A stretch of 64,000 bases of DNA from an uncultured Caulobacterales bacterium (GCA_903900155.1 CAIUMD010000118.1:1-64000); one strand, 5' to 3'. Shown: positions 18,726 to 28,549, counted from the stretch's first letter. Made by a program: numbers and translations. Notes: generated from the sequence alone by a model not told the origin.

Positions 18726-21244
18726 GACATGGCCTCGGCGATCAGGTCTTCTTCCGCTTCGGTCAGGATCATCTCGCCGGCGGCGTCGCCGGGGGCGCGC
18801 TCGCGACCGATCTCCAGCATGATCGGCACGGCGAAGGGCGAGACGCGGTCCAGCTGGACGTGGCGGATATGGCCGCGCACGCGGGCCAGCATGTCGCCCA
18901 GGCGGGCGATGTCGAGCATGCCGGTGGCCGCGTCGTGGCGGGCGCAGCGCAGCATCAGGTGGTCGGGTTGGTGTTTGCGCAGCACGTCGTAGATCAGGTC
19001 GGTCGAGAAGGTCACCTGCCGTCCGGACTTCTCGGCGCCGGGGTGGCGGCGCTCGATCAGTCCGGCGATCAGGGCGCAGTGCTTGAAGGCCCGCTTCATC
19101 ATGAAGCTCTCGTCGAGCCAGGCCTCCAGGTCGTCGCCGAGCATGTCCTGGGCGAACAGTTCGTCGAGATCGAGGCCGTCCATCGGCCGCAGCGACCAGA
19201 TGTTCACCGCGTAGTCGTTGCAGACGAAGCCCAGCGGCCCGACGCCCAGCCGGTCCAGCCTTCGGGTCAGCAGCATGGCCAGGGTGGTGTGGGCCAGGCG
19301 CCCGTCGAACGGATAGCAGACCAAGTGAAAGCGCTTGCCGCGCTGGAAGGTCTCCAGCAGCATCTCGCCCTCGCCGGGGATGGCCGAGCGGACCTTCTGC
19401 CAGGAGAGCCATTCCTGGACGTCCGGCGGCAGGGCGGTCCACTCGGTCTCGTCGTGCATCATCTGGCGCACGCGGCTGGCCAGATAGGTGGACAGCGGGA
19501 ACTTCGAGCCGCCCCAGCTGGGCATCTTCGGATCGTCGTTCGGCGCTGGGCTAACGAAGGCGTCAGCGCCGACCATGCTATTGTAACGCCAGACCTGGCC
19601 GGCGAAGACGAAGGTGTCGCCCGGCGTCAGCTGCTCGAAATAGCCTCCCTCGGCCTCGCCGATCTTTCTTCCGCCGCGCGCGCGATCAGCAAAAGTGGAA
19701 ACCGGTTTTGCGGCTGATGGCGCGCCACTCTTAGAAGGCGCGCCTCCTGGGCGCGACGGACGTTTGCCGCCGCCGATGCGGATGTTGATCATGCCGGGCG
19801 TGACGATGACGCCGACATTCATCCGGTGTTGCTGCCGGGCGTGGCCGTCACGGGCGGTCCACAGGCCGTCCTGGGTCTGCACGATGCGGCGGAACTTGTC
19901 GTAGGTGCGCAGGGCGTAGCCGCCGGTCGAGACGAAATCGACGACGGTCTCGAAGTCTTCCCAGGAGAGTTCGGCATAGGGCCCAGCCGAGCGGACCTCG
20001 TCATAGAGGTCGGTCAGCTTGAAGGGCTCCGAGCATGCGCAGCCCATGATGTGCTGGGCCAGGACGTCCAGCGCGCCGACACGCGGCGGATCGCCGTCCA
20101 AGTGGTTTTCCAGGATGGCGTCGGCGGCGGCGCGGCACTCCAGCATCTCGAAGCGGCTGGCGGGCACGAACAAGGCGCGGCTGGGCTCGTCCAGGCGGTG
20201 GTTGGCGCGGCCGATCCGCTGGACCATCCGCGAGGCCCCCTTCGGCGCGGCCAGCTGGATGACGAGATCGACGTCGCCCCAGTCGATGCCCATGTCCAGG
20301 GTCGAGGTGCAGACCACGGCCCGCAGCGCGCCGCGCGCCATGGCGGCCTCGACCTTGCGGCGCTGTTCGGCCGACAGGCTGCCATGGTGCAGGGCGATCG
20401 GCAGGCCGTCGTCGTTCAGCTCCCACAGGCGCTGGAACGCGAATTCGGCCTGGAAGCGGGTGTTGACGAAGATCAGCGCCGTCTGGCTCTGCTTGATGAT
20501 CTCGTAGACCTCGGCCATGGCGTGCTCGGCGGTGTGGCCGGCCCAGGGCACGCGACCGCCGGAGACCAGCACCTCGACCACCGGCTGCGCGCCGCCCGAG
20601 CCGAGGACGAGGTCGACCGCTTCGCCCGCGCCCAGCCACTTTCGCACCAGGTCCGGGTCGTCGACCGTCGCCGACAGGCCCACCCGCCGCATGTTCGGCG
20701 CGAACTGCTGCAGGCGGGCCAGATCCAGCGCGAGGAGATCGCCGCGCTTGGACGGCCAGATGGCGTGGGCCTCGTCGATGATCACGCAGCGCAGGTCGGC
20801 GAAGTAGTCGCGCGCGCCCTCCCAGGCGCAGAACAGAGCCAGCTGTTCGGGCGTGGTCAGCAGGATGTCCGGCGGCTTGATGCGCTGGCGGGCCTTGCGG
20901 CTTTCGCCGGTGTCGCCGGTGCGGCTTTCGGCCACGATCGGCAGGCCCATCTCGCGGATGGGGGTCAGCAGGTTCCGCTCGACATCGACGGCCAGGGCCT
21001 TCAGCGGCGAGATGTAAAGGGTGTGGATGCCGGCGGGCGTGTTACGCGGCGGACGCTCGGCCAGCTCGATCAGGCTGGGCAGGAAGCCGGCCAGGGTCTT
21101 GCCGCCGCCGGTCGGGGCGATCAGCAGCGCCCCGCGGCCGGCCCGGGCCTTGTCCAGCATGGCCAGCTGATGGGCGCGAGGGCTCCAGCCGCGGGCGGCG
21201 AACCAGTCTCGGAACTTCGGGGGGAGGGCGTCAGCCGCGAGCAT
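18722..21244 (-). CDS. Ligase-associated DEXH-box DNA helicase (Lhr-like)
   Basis: 840 residues from the ATG at 21244; longer frames begin with low-complexity, non-conserved sequence that lies over the divergent neighbour's promoter. Motifs: LIAPTGGGKT (43-50), DEAHAIW, SATVDDPD, and RIGRANHRLDEPS. The C-terminal half has the DEAD-associated Lhr domain (DEWLSWQ region, FMMKRAFKHCALIAGLIERRHPG). It is likely a 3'-5' single-strand translocase in DNA repair, coupled to PdeM by a 4-base overlap. Residues about 640-665 contain a Lys/Ser/Ala-rich insertion. Confidence 0.92.
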   Translation of the reverse strand: MLAADALPPKFRDWFAARGWSPRAHQLAMLDKARAGRGALLIAPTGGGKTLAGFLPSLIELAERPPRNTPAGIHTLYISPLKALAVDVERNLLTPIREMGLPIVAESRTGDTGESRKARQRIKPPDILLTTPEQLALFCAWEGARDYFADLRCVIIDEAHAIWPSKRGDLLALDLARLQQFAPNMRRVGLSATVDDPDLVRKWLGAGEAVDLVLGSGGAQPVVEVLVSGGRVPWAGHTAEHAMAEVYEIIKQSQTALIFVNTRFQAEFAFQRLWELNDDGLPIALHHGSLSAEQRRKVEAAMARGALRAVVCTSTLDMGIDWGDVDLVIQLAAPKGASRMVQRIGRANHRLDEPSRALFVPASRFEMLECRAAADAILENHLDGDPPRVGALDVLAQHIMGCACSEPFKLTDLYDEVRSAGPYAELSWEDFETVVDFVSTGGYALRTYDKFRRIVQTQDGLWTARDGHARQQHRMNVGVIVTPGMINIRIGGGKRPSRPGGAPSKSGAPSAAKPVSTFADRARGGRKIGEAEGGYFEQLTPGDTFVFAGQVWRYNSMVGADAFVSPAPNDDPKMPSWGGSKFPLSTYLASRVRQMMHDETEWTALPPDVQEWLSWQKVRSAIPGEGEMLLETFQRGKRFHLVCYPFDGRLAHTTLAMLLTRRLDRLGVGPLGFVCNDYAVNIWSLRPMDGLDLDELFAQDMLGDDLEAWLDESFMMKRAFKHCALIAGLIERRHPGAEKSGRQVTFSTDLIYDVLRKHQPDHLMLRCARHDAATGMLDIARLGDMLARVRGHIRHVQLDRVSPFAVPIMLEIGRERAPGDAAGEMILTEAEEDLIAEAMS

Positions 21245-21389
21245 TGATCGCGATATAGCATGTTCCCCTTCTGTTTCACCTGTCTTTTGAACCCGTCTCG
21301 GGCGAGTCGGGTTGCGTGGCGGCGCAGAGGAAGGTGTCTGGCTTGACGCCCCGTCCGTCAGTGCGACGATCCGGGGACAGTGGGGTGCG

Positions 21390-22385
21390 ATGCGTAAGAG
21401 AGTTCTGCCCGCGATGTTGGCCTTGGCGCTGTCGGTCTCCGGCGGCGTGGCCTTCGCGCGGGCGGATGCGGGGCCCTCAATCGAAAGGGATAGGGCCAAG
21501 GCCTCCTTCGAGGCAGCGCTGCGCGACGCCCAGGGCGGCGACGCCACCCGCTATGTCGACCTGGCCATGCTCTATCTGGAAGGCCAGGGCGTGACCCGCG
21601 ACGTGCCCAAGGCCCTGGCCTGGCTGCGCAAGGGCGTGGCGGGTGGCGACACCGACGCCATGGTCGAGCTGGGCAATGTCTATTTCGATGGGGCCGACGG
21701 GGTTCCCAAGGACCGGCGCGCGGCCTTCACGCTCTATAGCGAAGCCGCCCGGCGCGGCGATCCGAACGGCATGTACAATGTCGGGGCCAGCCATGAGGGC
21801 GGCGGCGGCCTGCCCGAGAACACGCGCCTGGCCTTCGCCTGGTATCTGAAGGCCGCCGAGGCCGGCTCGGCGCGCGGGGCCTACAGCGCCGGCGAGGCCT
21901 ATCTGGCCGGCTCTGGCGTGCGTCGGGACAACGCCAAGGGCGTGGCCATGCTGCGCCGGGCGATCCAGATGGGCTCGGCCGACGCCATGAACGCGATGGG
22001 GCGGCTGTACTCGGAAGGCTCGGGCGTGAAACAGGACCACGCCGAGGCCGTGCGTCTCTACACCGCCGCCGCCAGCAACGACCTGGCCGCCGGCATGTCG
22101 AACCTGGGCGTCGTGCACCACAATGGCGAGGGCGTGCCGGTCAACTACACCGAGGCCATGCGCTGGTTCCAGCGGGCCGCCGATCACGGCTATCTGGAAG
22201 CCTGGTACGACCTGGGCATCATGTGCGAGCGCGGCCACGGCATCGCCGCCAACGAAGAGCTGGCCCTGATCATGTACCGCAAGGCCGCGCAGAGCGACGA
22301 GCCCGACCTGCGCCGCAAGGCCCAGAAGGCGGTCAACCGGCTGCTGGGCCTGGACGACGAGGAAGACGACGGCTCGATCGGCTAG
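21390..22385 (+). CDS. Exported Sel1-repeat protein
   Basis: 331 residues from the ATG at 21390 (RKRVLPAMLALALSVSGG signal peptide), preferred to an upstream frame start that precedes the signal. At least six to seven Sel1 units follow, e.g. MLYLEGQGVTRDVPKALAWL and RLYSEGSGVKQDHAEAVRLY. It is predicted to be a periplasmic scaffold. Transcribed divergently from the Lhr-like helicase. Partner unknown. Confidence 0.88.
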   Translation: MRKRVLPAMLALALSVSGGVAFARADAGPSIERDRAKASFEAALRDAQGGDATRYVDLAMLYLEGQGVTRDVPKALAWLRKGVAGGDTDAMVELGNVYFDGADGVPKDRRAAFTLYSEAARRGDPNGMYNVGASHEGGGGLPENTRLAFAWYLKAAEAGSARGAYSAGEAYLAGSGVRRDNAKGVAMLRRAIQMGSADAMNAMGRLYSEGSGVKQDHAEAVRLYTAAASNDLAAGMSNLGVVHHNGEGVPVNYTEAMRWFQRAADHGYLEAWYDLGIMCERGHGIAANEELALIMYRKAAQSDEPDLRRKAQKAVNRLLGLDDEEDDGSIG

Positions 22386-22428
22386 CGTTCTTATTCTGTT
22401 TCGCGCCGGTTTTTGCTAACAGACTCGC

Positions 22429-25254
22429 GTGACTGCTTTCCCCCCGACTCTGGACCTGGCGCCCGCCCTGGTCGTCCTGCCTGGACCGCGCGCCGGCGTG
22501 GCCGATGGCGCGGACGAGGGGCGAATGCTGCGTCCGCCGGATGCGCGGGACCTGTTCGAGCACGGCCCGGTGCTGGTGGCCCACGCGGCCATGACGGCCC
22601 GCCGCCTGAACCTGTCGCCGCCGTCGCGTCACACCCGCCTGTTCGACGTGCTGGAGCTCTACGCCTTCGTCCGGCCGGCGACCTTCTGCGCGCCCTCGGC
22701 GGTGGGCCTGGCCATGGCGCTGGGCCTGCGCGAGCCGCACGGCGCGGCGCAGCAGGCCCAGAGCCTGCGCGAGAGCGCCGACGCCCTGCTGCGCGAGCTG
22801 GCTCTGACGCCGGTCCCCTCGCGCGAGGAAGCCCTGGCCGTCGCCGAGACCCTCGCCAAGGCCGGCTGGTCGTGGGGCCCAGCGGTGATCGGCGCGCTGC
22901 GCTCGGTCCAGGCCGGCAACCACTTCCGGGGCTCGGGCCTGGACGTCTGGGCGCGTCTCTTGGAATGGGAAGACCAGGCCCCGCCCGGCGAGGCCGGCTC
23001 GCGGCCAATCGACCCCGAACGGGCCGGCGAGCGCCTGGCCCAGCTGCTGCAACGCTCGGGCCTGGAGGAGGTGCGCGAGGCCCAGGCGACCTTCGCCAAG
23101 GAGGCCGCCTTCGCCTTCCAGCCCCGCGAGCGCGAGGGCGAGCCGCGCATGATGCTGGCCGAGGCTGGCACGGGCGTCGGCAAGACCCTGGGTTATCTGG
23201 CCCCGGCCTCGCTGTGGGCCGAGGCCAATGGCCCGTCGGTCTGGGTCAGCACCTATACGCGCGCCCTGCAGCGCCAGATCGAGCGCGAGAGCCGGTCGAT
23301 CTATCCCGACCCCAAGGAGCGGGCCAAGAAGGCCGTCGTCCGCAAGGGGCGCGAGAACTACCTGTGCCTGCTGAACTTCCAGGAGCAGATCAACAGCGCT
23401 CAGCTGGGCAATGGCGACCTGATCGGCCTGGCCCTGACGGCGCGCTGGACCCGCGCGACCCGCGACGGCGACATGACCGGAGGCGACTTCCCGGCCTGGC
23501 TGCCGACGCTGAGCGCGGTGCCGCCCTCGGCCCAGGCCAGCCCGTCGAACCTGGTCGACCGGCGCGGCGAGTGCATCCACGCGGGCTGCCAGCACTATCG
23601 CATCTGCTACATCGAAAAGGCCGTGCGGGCGTCCAAGCGCGCCGATCTCGTCATCGCCAACCACGCCCTCGTTTTGACGCAAGCCGCCTTCGACGGCGCG
23701 CGGACGGCGCGGGGGCTGAAGAGCGACGGCGAGACGACCAGCCTCAAGCGCATCGTCTTCGACGAGGGCCATCACCTGTTCGAGGCCGCCGACAGCGCCT
23801 TCTCGGCGGCCTTGTCAGGCGCTGAAGCCGCCGAGCTGCGCCGCTGGATCCGGGGACCCGAAGGCCGTGGCCGGCGGGGCAGGGGGCTCGAAGCGCGTTT
23901 GCTCGACATCCTGGGCGACCGCGAGGGCGCGCGCGGGGCGATGAACCAGGTGATCCAGGCCGCCGCCGCCCTGCCGGGCGAAGGCTGGTCGGGCCGGGTC
24001 GCGCCGCCCGACGGCCAGATCAATCCGATCGGGCCGATCGAGAACTTCCTGGTCGCGGTGATCGAGCAACTGCGCGCCCGCACCAGCGACCGGGGTGGGG
24101 CGGAGCTGGGCTTGCAATGCGACGCGCGCCCGGCCACCGACCTCGTCCGCGAGCGCGCGCCGGAAGCGGCCAAGGCCCTGGCCGCCATCGAGGCGCCGCT
24201 GCTGGCCCTGGCCCGCGCCCTGGAAGACGTGCTGGACGAGGACGCCGAGCACCTGGGGCCCTCTGAACGCGCTCGGATCGAAGGCGCGCTGCGGGGGCTG
24301 GACCGCCGCGCCCGCATGACCCTGCCGGCCTGGCGCTCGATCCTGAAGGCGATCGAGGACGACGACGTCGAGCCGACCGAGACCGATCCGGACTTCGTCG
24401 ACTGGTTCGAGGCCACCTTCCTGTATGGCCGGGTCGTCGACGCCGCCTGCCGCCGCCACTGGGTGGACCCGACCGAGCCGCTGCGCGCGGCGGTGCTGTC
24501 GCCGGCCCATGGGGTGCTGGTGACCAGCGCCACCCTGGTCGATCCGGCGCTGGAAGATCCCTTCGCCCTGGCCGAGATGCGCACGGGCGCGGCGCGCCTG
24601 CCGTCCGCGCCCAAGGTGCTGCGCCTGGCCTCGCCGTTCGACTACGAGAACAACGCCAGGGCCTACGTCGTCACCGATGTGAACAAGGAAGACCCGCGCC
24701 AGGTCTCGGCCGCCATGCGCGAGCTGTTCCTTGCTGCGGGTGGTGGTGGTTTGGGCCTGTTCACCGCCATCCGCCGCCTGAAGGCCGTGCACGAGCGTAT
24801 CGCCGCGCCGCTGGCCGACAACGGCCTGGCCCTCTACGCCCAGCACGTGGATCCGCTGGAGGTGGGCGCGCTGGTCGACATCTTCCGGGCCGAGGAGGAC
24901 GCGTGCCTGCTGGGCACCGACGCCATCCGTGACGGGGTCGACGTACCGGGCCGCAGCTTGCGCCTGCTGGTCTTCGACCGCGTGCCGTGGCCGCGTCCGG
25001 ACGTGCTGCACAAGGCCCGCCGCCTGCGCTTCGGCGGCAAGGGTTATGACGACGCCGTGGCCCGCGCCCGCATCAGCCAGGCCTTTGGCCGCCTGATCCG
25101 CCGCGCCGACGACCGGGGCGTCTTCGTCATGCTGGATGCGGCCGCGCCGACCCGGCTGTTCTCCAGCCTGCCCGAGGGCGTGACCCTTGAACGGGTAAGC
25201 CTGGTCGAGGCGATCGAGGCCACCGCCGCATTTTTGTCGAAGGATCGGTCTTAA
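22429..25254 (+). CDS. DinG/XPD-type iron-sulfur ATP-dependent helicase
   Basis: 941 residues from GTG. Walker A AEAGTGVGKT lies near 243-252 and the DEAH-type box is DEGH near 443. Four cysteines (about 313, 382, 387, 393) have the spacing of the DinG/XPD 4Fe-4S cluster. The C-terminal half has GTDAIRDGVDVPGRSLRLL and QAFGRLIRRADDRGVF. The first 230 residues are an extra N-terminal region often seen in alphaproteobacterial members. Expected to unwind 5'-tailed DNA, R-loops or D-loops. Confidence 0.9.
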   Translation: MTAFPPTLDLAPALVVLPGPRAGVADGADEGRMLRPPDARDLFEHGPVLVAHAAMTARRLNLSPPSRHTRLFDVLELYAFVRPATFCAPSAVGLAMALGLREPHGAAQQAQSLRESADALLRELALTPVPSREEALAVAETLAKAGWSWGPAVIGALRSVQAGNHFRGSGLDVWARLLEWEDQAPPGEAGSRPIDPERAGERLAQLLQRSGLEEVREAQATFAKEAAFAFQPREREGEPRMMLAEAGTGVGKTLGYLAPASLWAEANGPSVWVSTYTRALQRQIERESRSIYPDPKERAKKAVVRKGRENYLCLLNFQEQINSAQLGNGDLIGLALTARWTRATRDGDMTGGDFPAWLPTLSAVPPSAQASPSNLVDRRGECIHAGCQHYRICYIEKAVRASKRADLVIANHALVLTQAAFDGARTARGLKSDGETTSLKRIVFDEGHHLFEAADSAFSAALSGAEAAELRRWIRGPEGRGRRGRGLEARLLDILGDREGARGAMNQVIQAAAALPGEGWSGRVAPPDGQINPIGPIENFLVAVIEQLRARTSDRGGAELGLQCDARPATDLVRERAPEAAKALAAIEAPLLALARALEDVLDEDAEHLGPSERARIEGALRGLDRRARMTLPAWRSILKAIEDDDVEPTETDPDFVDWFEATFLYGRVVDAACRRHWVDPTEPLRAAVLSPAHGVLVTSATLVDPALEDPFALAEMRTGAARLPSAPKVLRLASPFDYENNARAYVVTDVNKEDPRQVSAAMRELFLAAGGGGLGLFTAIRRLKAVHERIAAPLADNGLALYAQHVDPLEVGALVDIFRAEEDACLLGTDAIRDGVDVPGRSLRLLVFDRVPWPRPDVLHKARRLRFGGKGYDDAVARARISQAFGRLIRRADDRGVFVMLDAAAPTRLFSSLPEGVTLERVSLVEAIEATAAFLSKDRS

Positions 25255-25286
25255 GAACGGCTCCGCTTGTTTCGGGGTTTTTCGGA

Positions 25287-25739
25287 TTGGTCCGTCTTTT
25301 AGGTTTGATCGTAGTCGGAGCGTTTCTGGCGGCCAGCACTGCCCACGCCGACGAGTTTGTGCGCGGTGACTGCCGCGGCGTCGTCGCGCCTAGCGCCGCC
25401 CTCAAGTACGACACGCCCGAGCATGCCCGCTGGTACAAGCGCTTCTGGACCGGCGACTGCGATCACCTTCCTCTGTGCCTGCCCGGCGCGCCCAACTGGA
25501 ACGAGGTCGTGGGCAAGCTGCTGGCCAAGGGCGGCCCCAAGGAACAGCCAGCCTTGCTGCCCAAGGCGTGCCGCCTGGGCCAGCTGATCGGGCTGGAGTG
25601 GTCGCGCGACAAGAAGATCAAGCACATCACCAGTGGCGACCTGCGGGTGTTCAACAGCATGCTGGACGCTTCCGGAGATGCTTTGCGCGGCGTGGACCTG
25701 GTCGACGCGAAGGCTCGCGTCCTGACAAACACGCGCTAG
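25287..25739 (+). CDS. Small exported protein of unknown function
   Basis: 150 residues from a TTG codon. The signal peptide (VRLLGLIVVGAFLAASTAHA) is followed by a mature part with four cysteines (CRG, DCDHLPLC, ACRLG) that could form disulfides. The stretch HLPLCLPGAPNWNEVVGKLL is distinctive but not tied by me to a family. Starts 32 bases after the helicase stop. Confidence 0.65.
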   Translation: MVRLLGLIVVGAFLAASTAHADEFVRGDCRGVVAPSAALKYDTPEHARWYKRFWTGDCDHLPLCLPGAPNWNEVVGKLLAKGGPKEQPALLPKACRLGQLIGLEWSRDKKIKHITSGDLRVFNSMLDASGDALRGVDLVDAKARVLTNTR

Positions 25740-25844
25740 GGCGCGCGCTAGACACACCCTGACTCAAAGCCGTCGAATTTCTGCAATCGGGGTGTCCTAA
25801 AAGCCCGTCAGAGGGGAGCCGGAAGTCAGTCCAGGAGCGTACCG

Positions 25845-26111
25845 ATGATGACCCGAACCGCCGACCCCGCGATCGATGAAGCCGCCACGCCCGCGCGTGC
25901 CCGGTCCGCCCGCGCCCTGGTCCAGGCGGTCCGCTGGCGCACGGGGCTCAGCCAGGCCGACTTCGCCCGCGTGTTCCACATCGACCTGACGCTGCTGGAA
26001 GACCTGGAGCACGGCGAGGCTCGCCCCGACGCCGCCCTGACCGCTTATCTGCGGGTCATCGACCACGCGCCCCACGTCGTGCGCGCGGCCTTGGGCGAGA
26101 GCATTTCCTGA
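25845..26111 (+). CDS. Small HTH protein, Xre/HigA-like
   Basis: 88 residues. Residues 28-70 form an HTH (VRWRTGLSQADFARVFHIDLTLL, then EDLEHGEARPD) followed by AYLRVIDHAP, the pattern of HigA/NadS antitoxins and Xre regulators. No toxin gene adjoins it; the following 390 bases hold only broken frames. It may be an orphan antitoxin or a stand-alone regulator. Confidence 0.75.
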   Translation: MMTRTADPAIDEAATPARARSARALVQAVRWRTGLSQADFARVFHIDLTLLEDLEHGEARPDAALTAYLRVIDHAPHVVRAALGESIS

Positions 26112-26120
26112 AGGCCCGGA

Positions 26121-26501
26121 TATGTATCTGGTCCCAGAGGCGGGCGGAACCTCCGTGGTCTCGGCGCTGAAGGACCTGTTCCCGGTCGACCGCCGCCGGC
26201 CGGTCAACCGAGTGGTGTCGGTCTATCGGTACGGGCTCGGGCTGGTCGCCGGTCTATGAGGGCGACCAGGCGTCGGCCAAGGCGCTGATCGACCAGATGG
26301 TCTAATTCTATGTCTGCGAGCCCCTCCTACGAGTCGCTGGCCTGGGCCGACATGGCCTTCGCGGCGCAGTTGCCAGGCGTGCGCCGGCTGACCGTCACCC
26401 AGCCGCTGGCGCAGAACCAGAACAACATCGTCCTGTATCAATACGCGCTCGGCCGGCTGCTCGCCGAAGTGACGCCGGCCAAGACGCGTCTGATCGTCTG
26501 A
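26121..26501 (+). pseudogene. Degenerate coding remnant
   Basis: Three short pieces lie in different frames: a 45-codon frame from ATG 26121, a piece reading GSGWSPVYEGDQASAKALIDQMV to a stop at 26303, and a 63-codon frame from 26310 ending RLLAEVTPAKTRLIV. All have coding-like composition, and the junctions fall without intervening spacer. This looks like one gene broken by frameshifts, or several mini-genes. No family is recognised. It ends 6 bases before the converging pectate lyase gene. Confidence 0.35.
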
Positions 26502-26506
26502 AGCCC

Positions 26507-28162
26507 TTAGGCCTGGGCGTCCACGTATTTGATCAGCGTCGCCATGTTGGCGATGAACGCCCCCGTGGAGATGCCGATCGCCGGATGCGGATCCGGATAG
26601 GGCGAGGTGTCGTACTTGTCGCCCACCTTGGTCTCGGAGAAGTCGCCCGGCGTCGGGGTGGCGGGGCCATCGCCGATATAGGGCTGGCTGGTCGAGGTCA
26701 GGGGCGTGGGCCACCAGCCCTCGGCGTTCAGCTCGGCCGTCAGCTTGGCGACCTTGGCCGGATCGGCCTGGACGCCCTTGGTCGCCGAGCTGGACAGGTC
26801 GCCGCCCACCGTCAGGTCGTCGACCGAGAGATCCTTGACCATGAAATACTTGGGCAGCGGGCGCGTGCCCTTCAACGGCGAGTGCTTGCTGGCCTCTTCC
26901 GGACCCATGGCCTTCAGCTTCTCGTAGCGCGCGCGCATGCCTTTGACGTCGACATTGCGGAACGACGAATAGTGGGTGACCGTCTTCTCAGGGTTCTCGT
27001 CGGTGTAGTAACGGCCGTTGACGACGTTCGAGCCGGTGCGGTGCACGTACAGCGGCCGGCCGTTGCCGATCTGGATGAAGGTCGGGTAGCGCGGCTTGCC
27101 GGGCATGACGTCGTCGGGCAGGCGTACGCTGTCCAGCCAGTCCAGGGCTTCGGGCACGCGGGCGATGTACTTCGGATCGCCGGTCAACTGGTAGAAGGTC
27201 ATCAGCTGCGACAGGCAACTGGCCGAGGCGTGGGTGGCGAAGGCCTTGGGCTCGTAGGTGCGGGCGCCGGCCGGCTTCAGGTCGGCGACGGTGTGCTGCA
27301 GGCCCCAGCCCGGCTGCGGCATCGGCTGCTGGCAGGCGACGTAGCAGTCCATGGCGCGGCGGATCGGGTCCAGGACGCTTTTGTCGCCCAGGGCCTGATA
27401 GACCATGATCAGGAACTCGATGTTCTCGCCGACCACGTCATCGTTGAAGGTGATGAAGCTGGTGTAGTCCGGGTTGCCGTGATGGTGGAACTCGTCCTTC
27501 AGCGGGAAGCGCTGCGGCCAGCCGCCGACCGGATACTGGCTTTCCAGCACGAACTTCAGGGCCTTGTCGAAGGCGGCCTTGTACTTGGCGTCCTTCTTCT
27601 CGACGTACATGCGCAGCATGAACTTGCAGCACTCGGCCGTGCCTTCGTCGTCGAAGGTGCAGTTGCCGTAGTAGTGCTGGAATTCCTCGAGCCGCCAGCC
27701 GTTCTTGCCGATGGTGTCGTACCACGTCTTCAGCGAGGTCTCGCCGGCCATGTCGCCAATGTAGTTCCAGCCGCCGGCGGGGTTCTGGATGGCGATCAGG
27801 GCGTCGGCGGCCTTGCAGGCGGCGTCGTAGTAATATTCGTCGCGGGTGGCGTGATAGGCGTCCAGGAACAGGTGGCCGACCGTGCCGGTGCCGGGGGGCT
27901 GCACCCAGATCATCGTCGGGAAGGCTTCCATCTCGCCCCAGCGGCGCGAGAAGTCGGGCAGGTAGCTCCAGACGTAGCCGCCCTTGTAGGCGGCCTTCTC
28001 GACCATGAACGTCGAGGCCTTCTTCATCACGTCCAGCGCCTGGGCCTTGCTGGTCTGGGCCATGCTGGCCTGAGCTTGGGCCTTGAACGGAAGACCGGCG
28101 GCCGCGAAGGCGGCGGCGGTGGTGGCCATCAGGCGGCGACGGGAGATGGGGCTGAGCGGCAT
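26507..28162 (-). CDS. Pectate lyase, polysaccharide lyase family 10
   Basis: 551 residues. Residues 1-30 carry a twin-arginine signal (SRRRLMATTAAAFAAAG). The body matches the PL10 (alpha/alpha toroid) pectate lyases: VWSYLPDFSRRWGEMEAFPTM, AGGWNYIGDMAGETSLKTWYDTIGKNGWR and FNDDVVGENIEFLI. It should cleave polygalacturonate by beta-elimination outside the cytoplasm. The tatABC export genes are also in this window. Contains a C-terminal extension after about residue 430 without clear family match. Confidence 0.9.
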   Translation of the reverse strand: MPLSPISRRRLMATTAAAFAAAGLPFKAQAQASMAQTSKAQALDVMKKASTFMVEKAAYKGGYVWSYLPDFSRRWGEMEAFPTMIWVQPPGTGTVGHLFLDAYHATRDEYYYDAACKAADALIAIQNPAGGWNYIGDMAGETSLKTWYDTIGKNGWRLEEFQHYYGNCTFDDEGTAECCKFMLRMYVEKKDAKYKAAFDKALKFVLESQYPVGGWPQRFPLKDEFHHHGNPDYTSFITFNDDVVGENIEFLIMVYQALGDKSVLDPIRRAMDCYVACQQPMPQPGWGLQHTVADLKPAGARTYEPKAFATHASASCLSQLMTFYQLTGDPKYIARVPEALDWLDSVRLPDDVMPGKPRYPTFIQIGNGRPLYVHRTGSNVVNGRYYTDENPEKTVTHYSSFRNVDVKGMRARYEKLKAMGPEEASKHSPLKGTRPLPKYFMVKDLSVDDLTVGGDLSSSATKGVQADPAKVAKLTAELNAEGWWPTPLTSTSQPYIGDGPATPTPGDFSETKVGDKYDTSPYPDPHPAIGISTGAFIANMATLIKYVDAQA

Positions 28163-28226
28163 GCGGTAAACTCCGGCTGGCGCGGAGCCGTCATCGTACC
28201 GGAAGGGTCAGGCCAAGGGGCAAGCC

Positions 28227-28400
28227 TTAGAAGCGTTCCTCCCGGGCCGATAAGGGCCCCGTCGTCTTGTAGCGACGATCTCCGTTCAGCTTGCTACCGG
28301 TGTCATTGATTTGACCACCCATTTTTGCGACCGGTCCCATCAGCGGGGGCAAGTGCGGCGCCTCGTCGCGGGGGAAATCGGAGTTTCCGGTCGAGCCCAT
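28227..28400 (-). CDS. Possible 57-residue disordered protein
   Basis: From an ATG at 28400 (TTG at 28409 also in frame) the frame reads 57 residues, polar and rich in Gly, Pro, Arg, with an ending GDRRYKTTGPLSAREERF. Codon third positions favour G or C, though less than nearby genes. No good ribosome site is seen. It lies 64 bases upstream of the pectate lyase on the same strand. No family is known. Confidence 0.35.
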   Translation of the reverse strand: MGSTGNSDFPRDEAPHLPPLMGPVAKMGGQINDTGSKLNGDRRYKTTGPLSAREERF

Positions 28401-28549
28401 TGATTGCAAACGATTTCTAGCTTGACCAGATCCTCAAAATGGGGCCTGCGACAGGGCGACGCGTTGCCTGCCGATCTGCGTTCGGCGAAATAGGCGTCAT
28501 CAGTTTTGAGGCGACGCCGCCGCGCTTGTGTTTCAGCGCCGCCGACGCC

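Noticed and set aside
21245-21547. N-terminal extension of the Lhr-like helicase
   Set aside because: The extra 101 residues are low-complexity, overlap the divergent Sel1 gene start, and precede the conserved helicase start at 21244.
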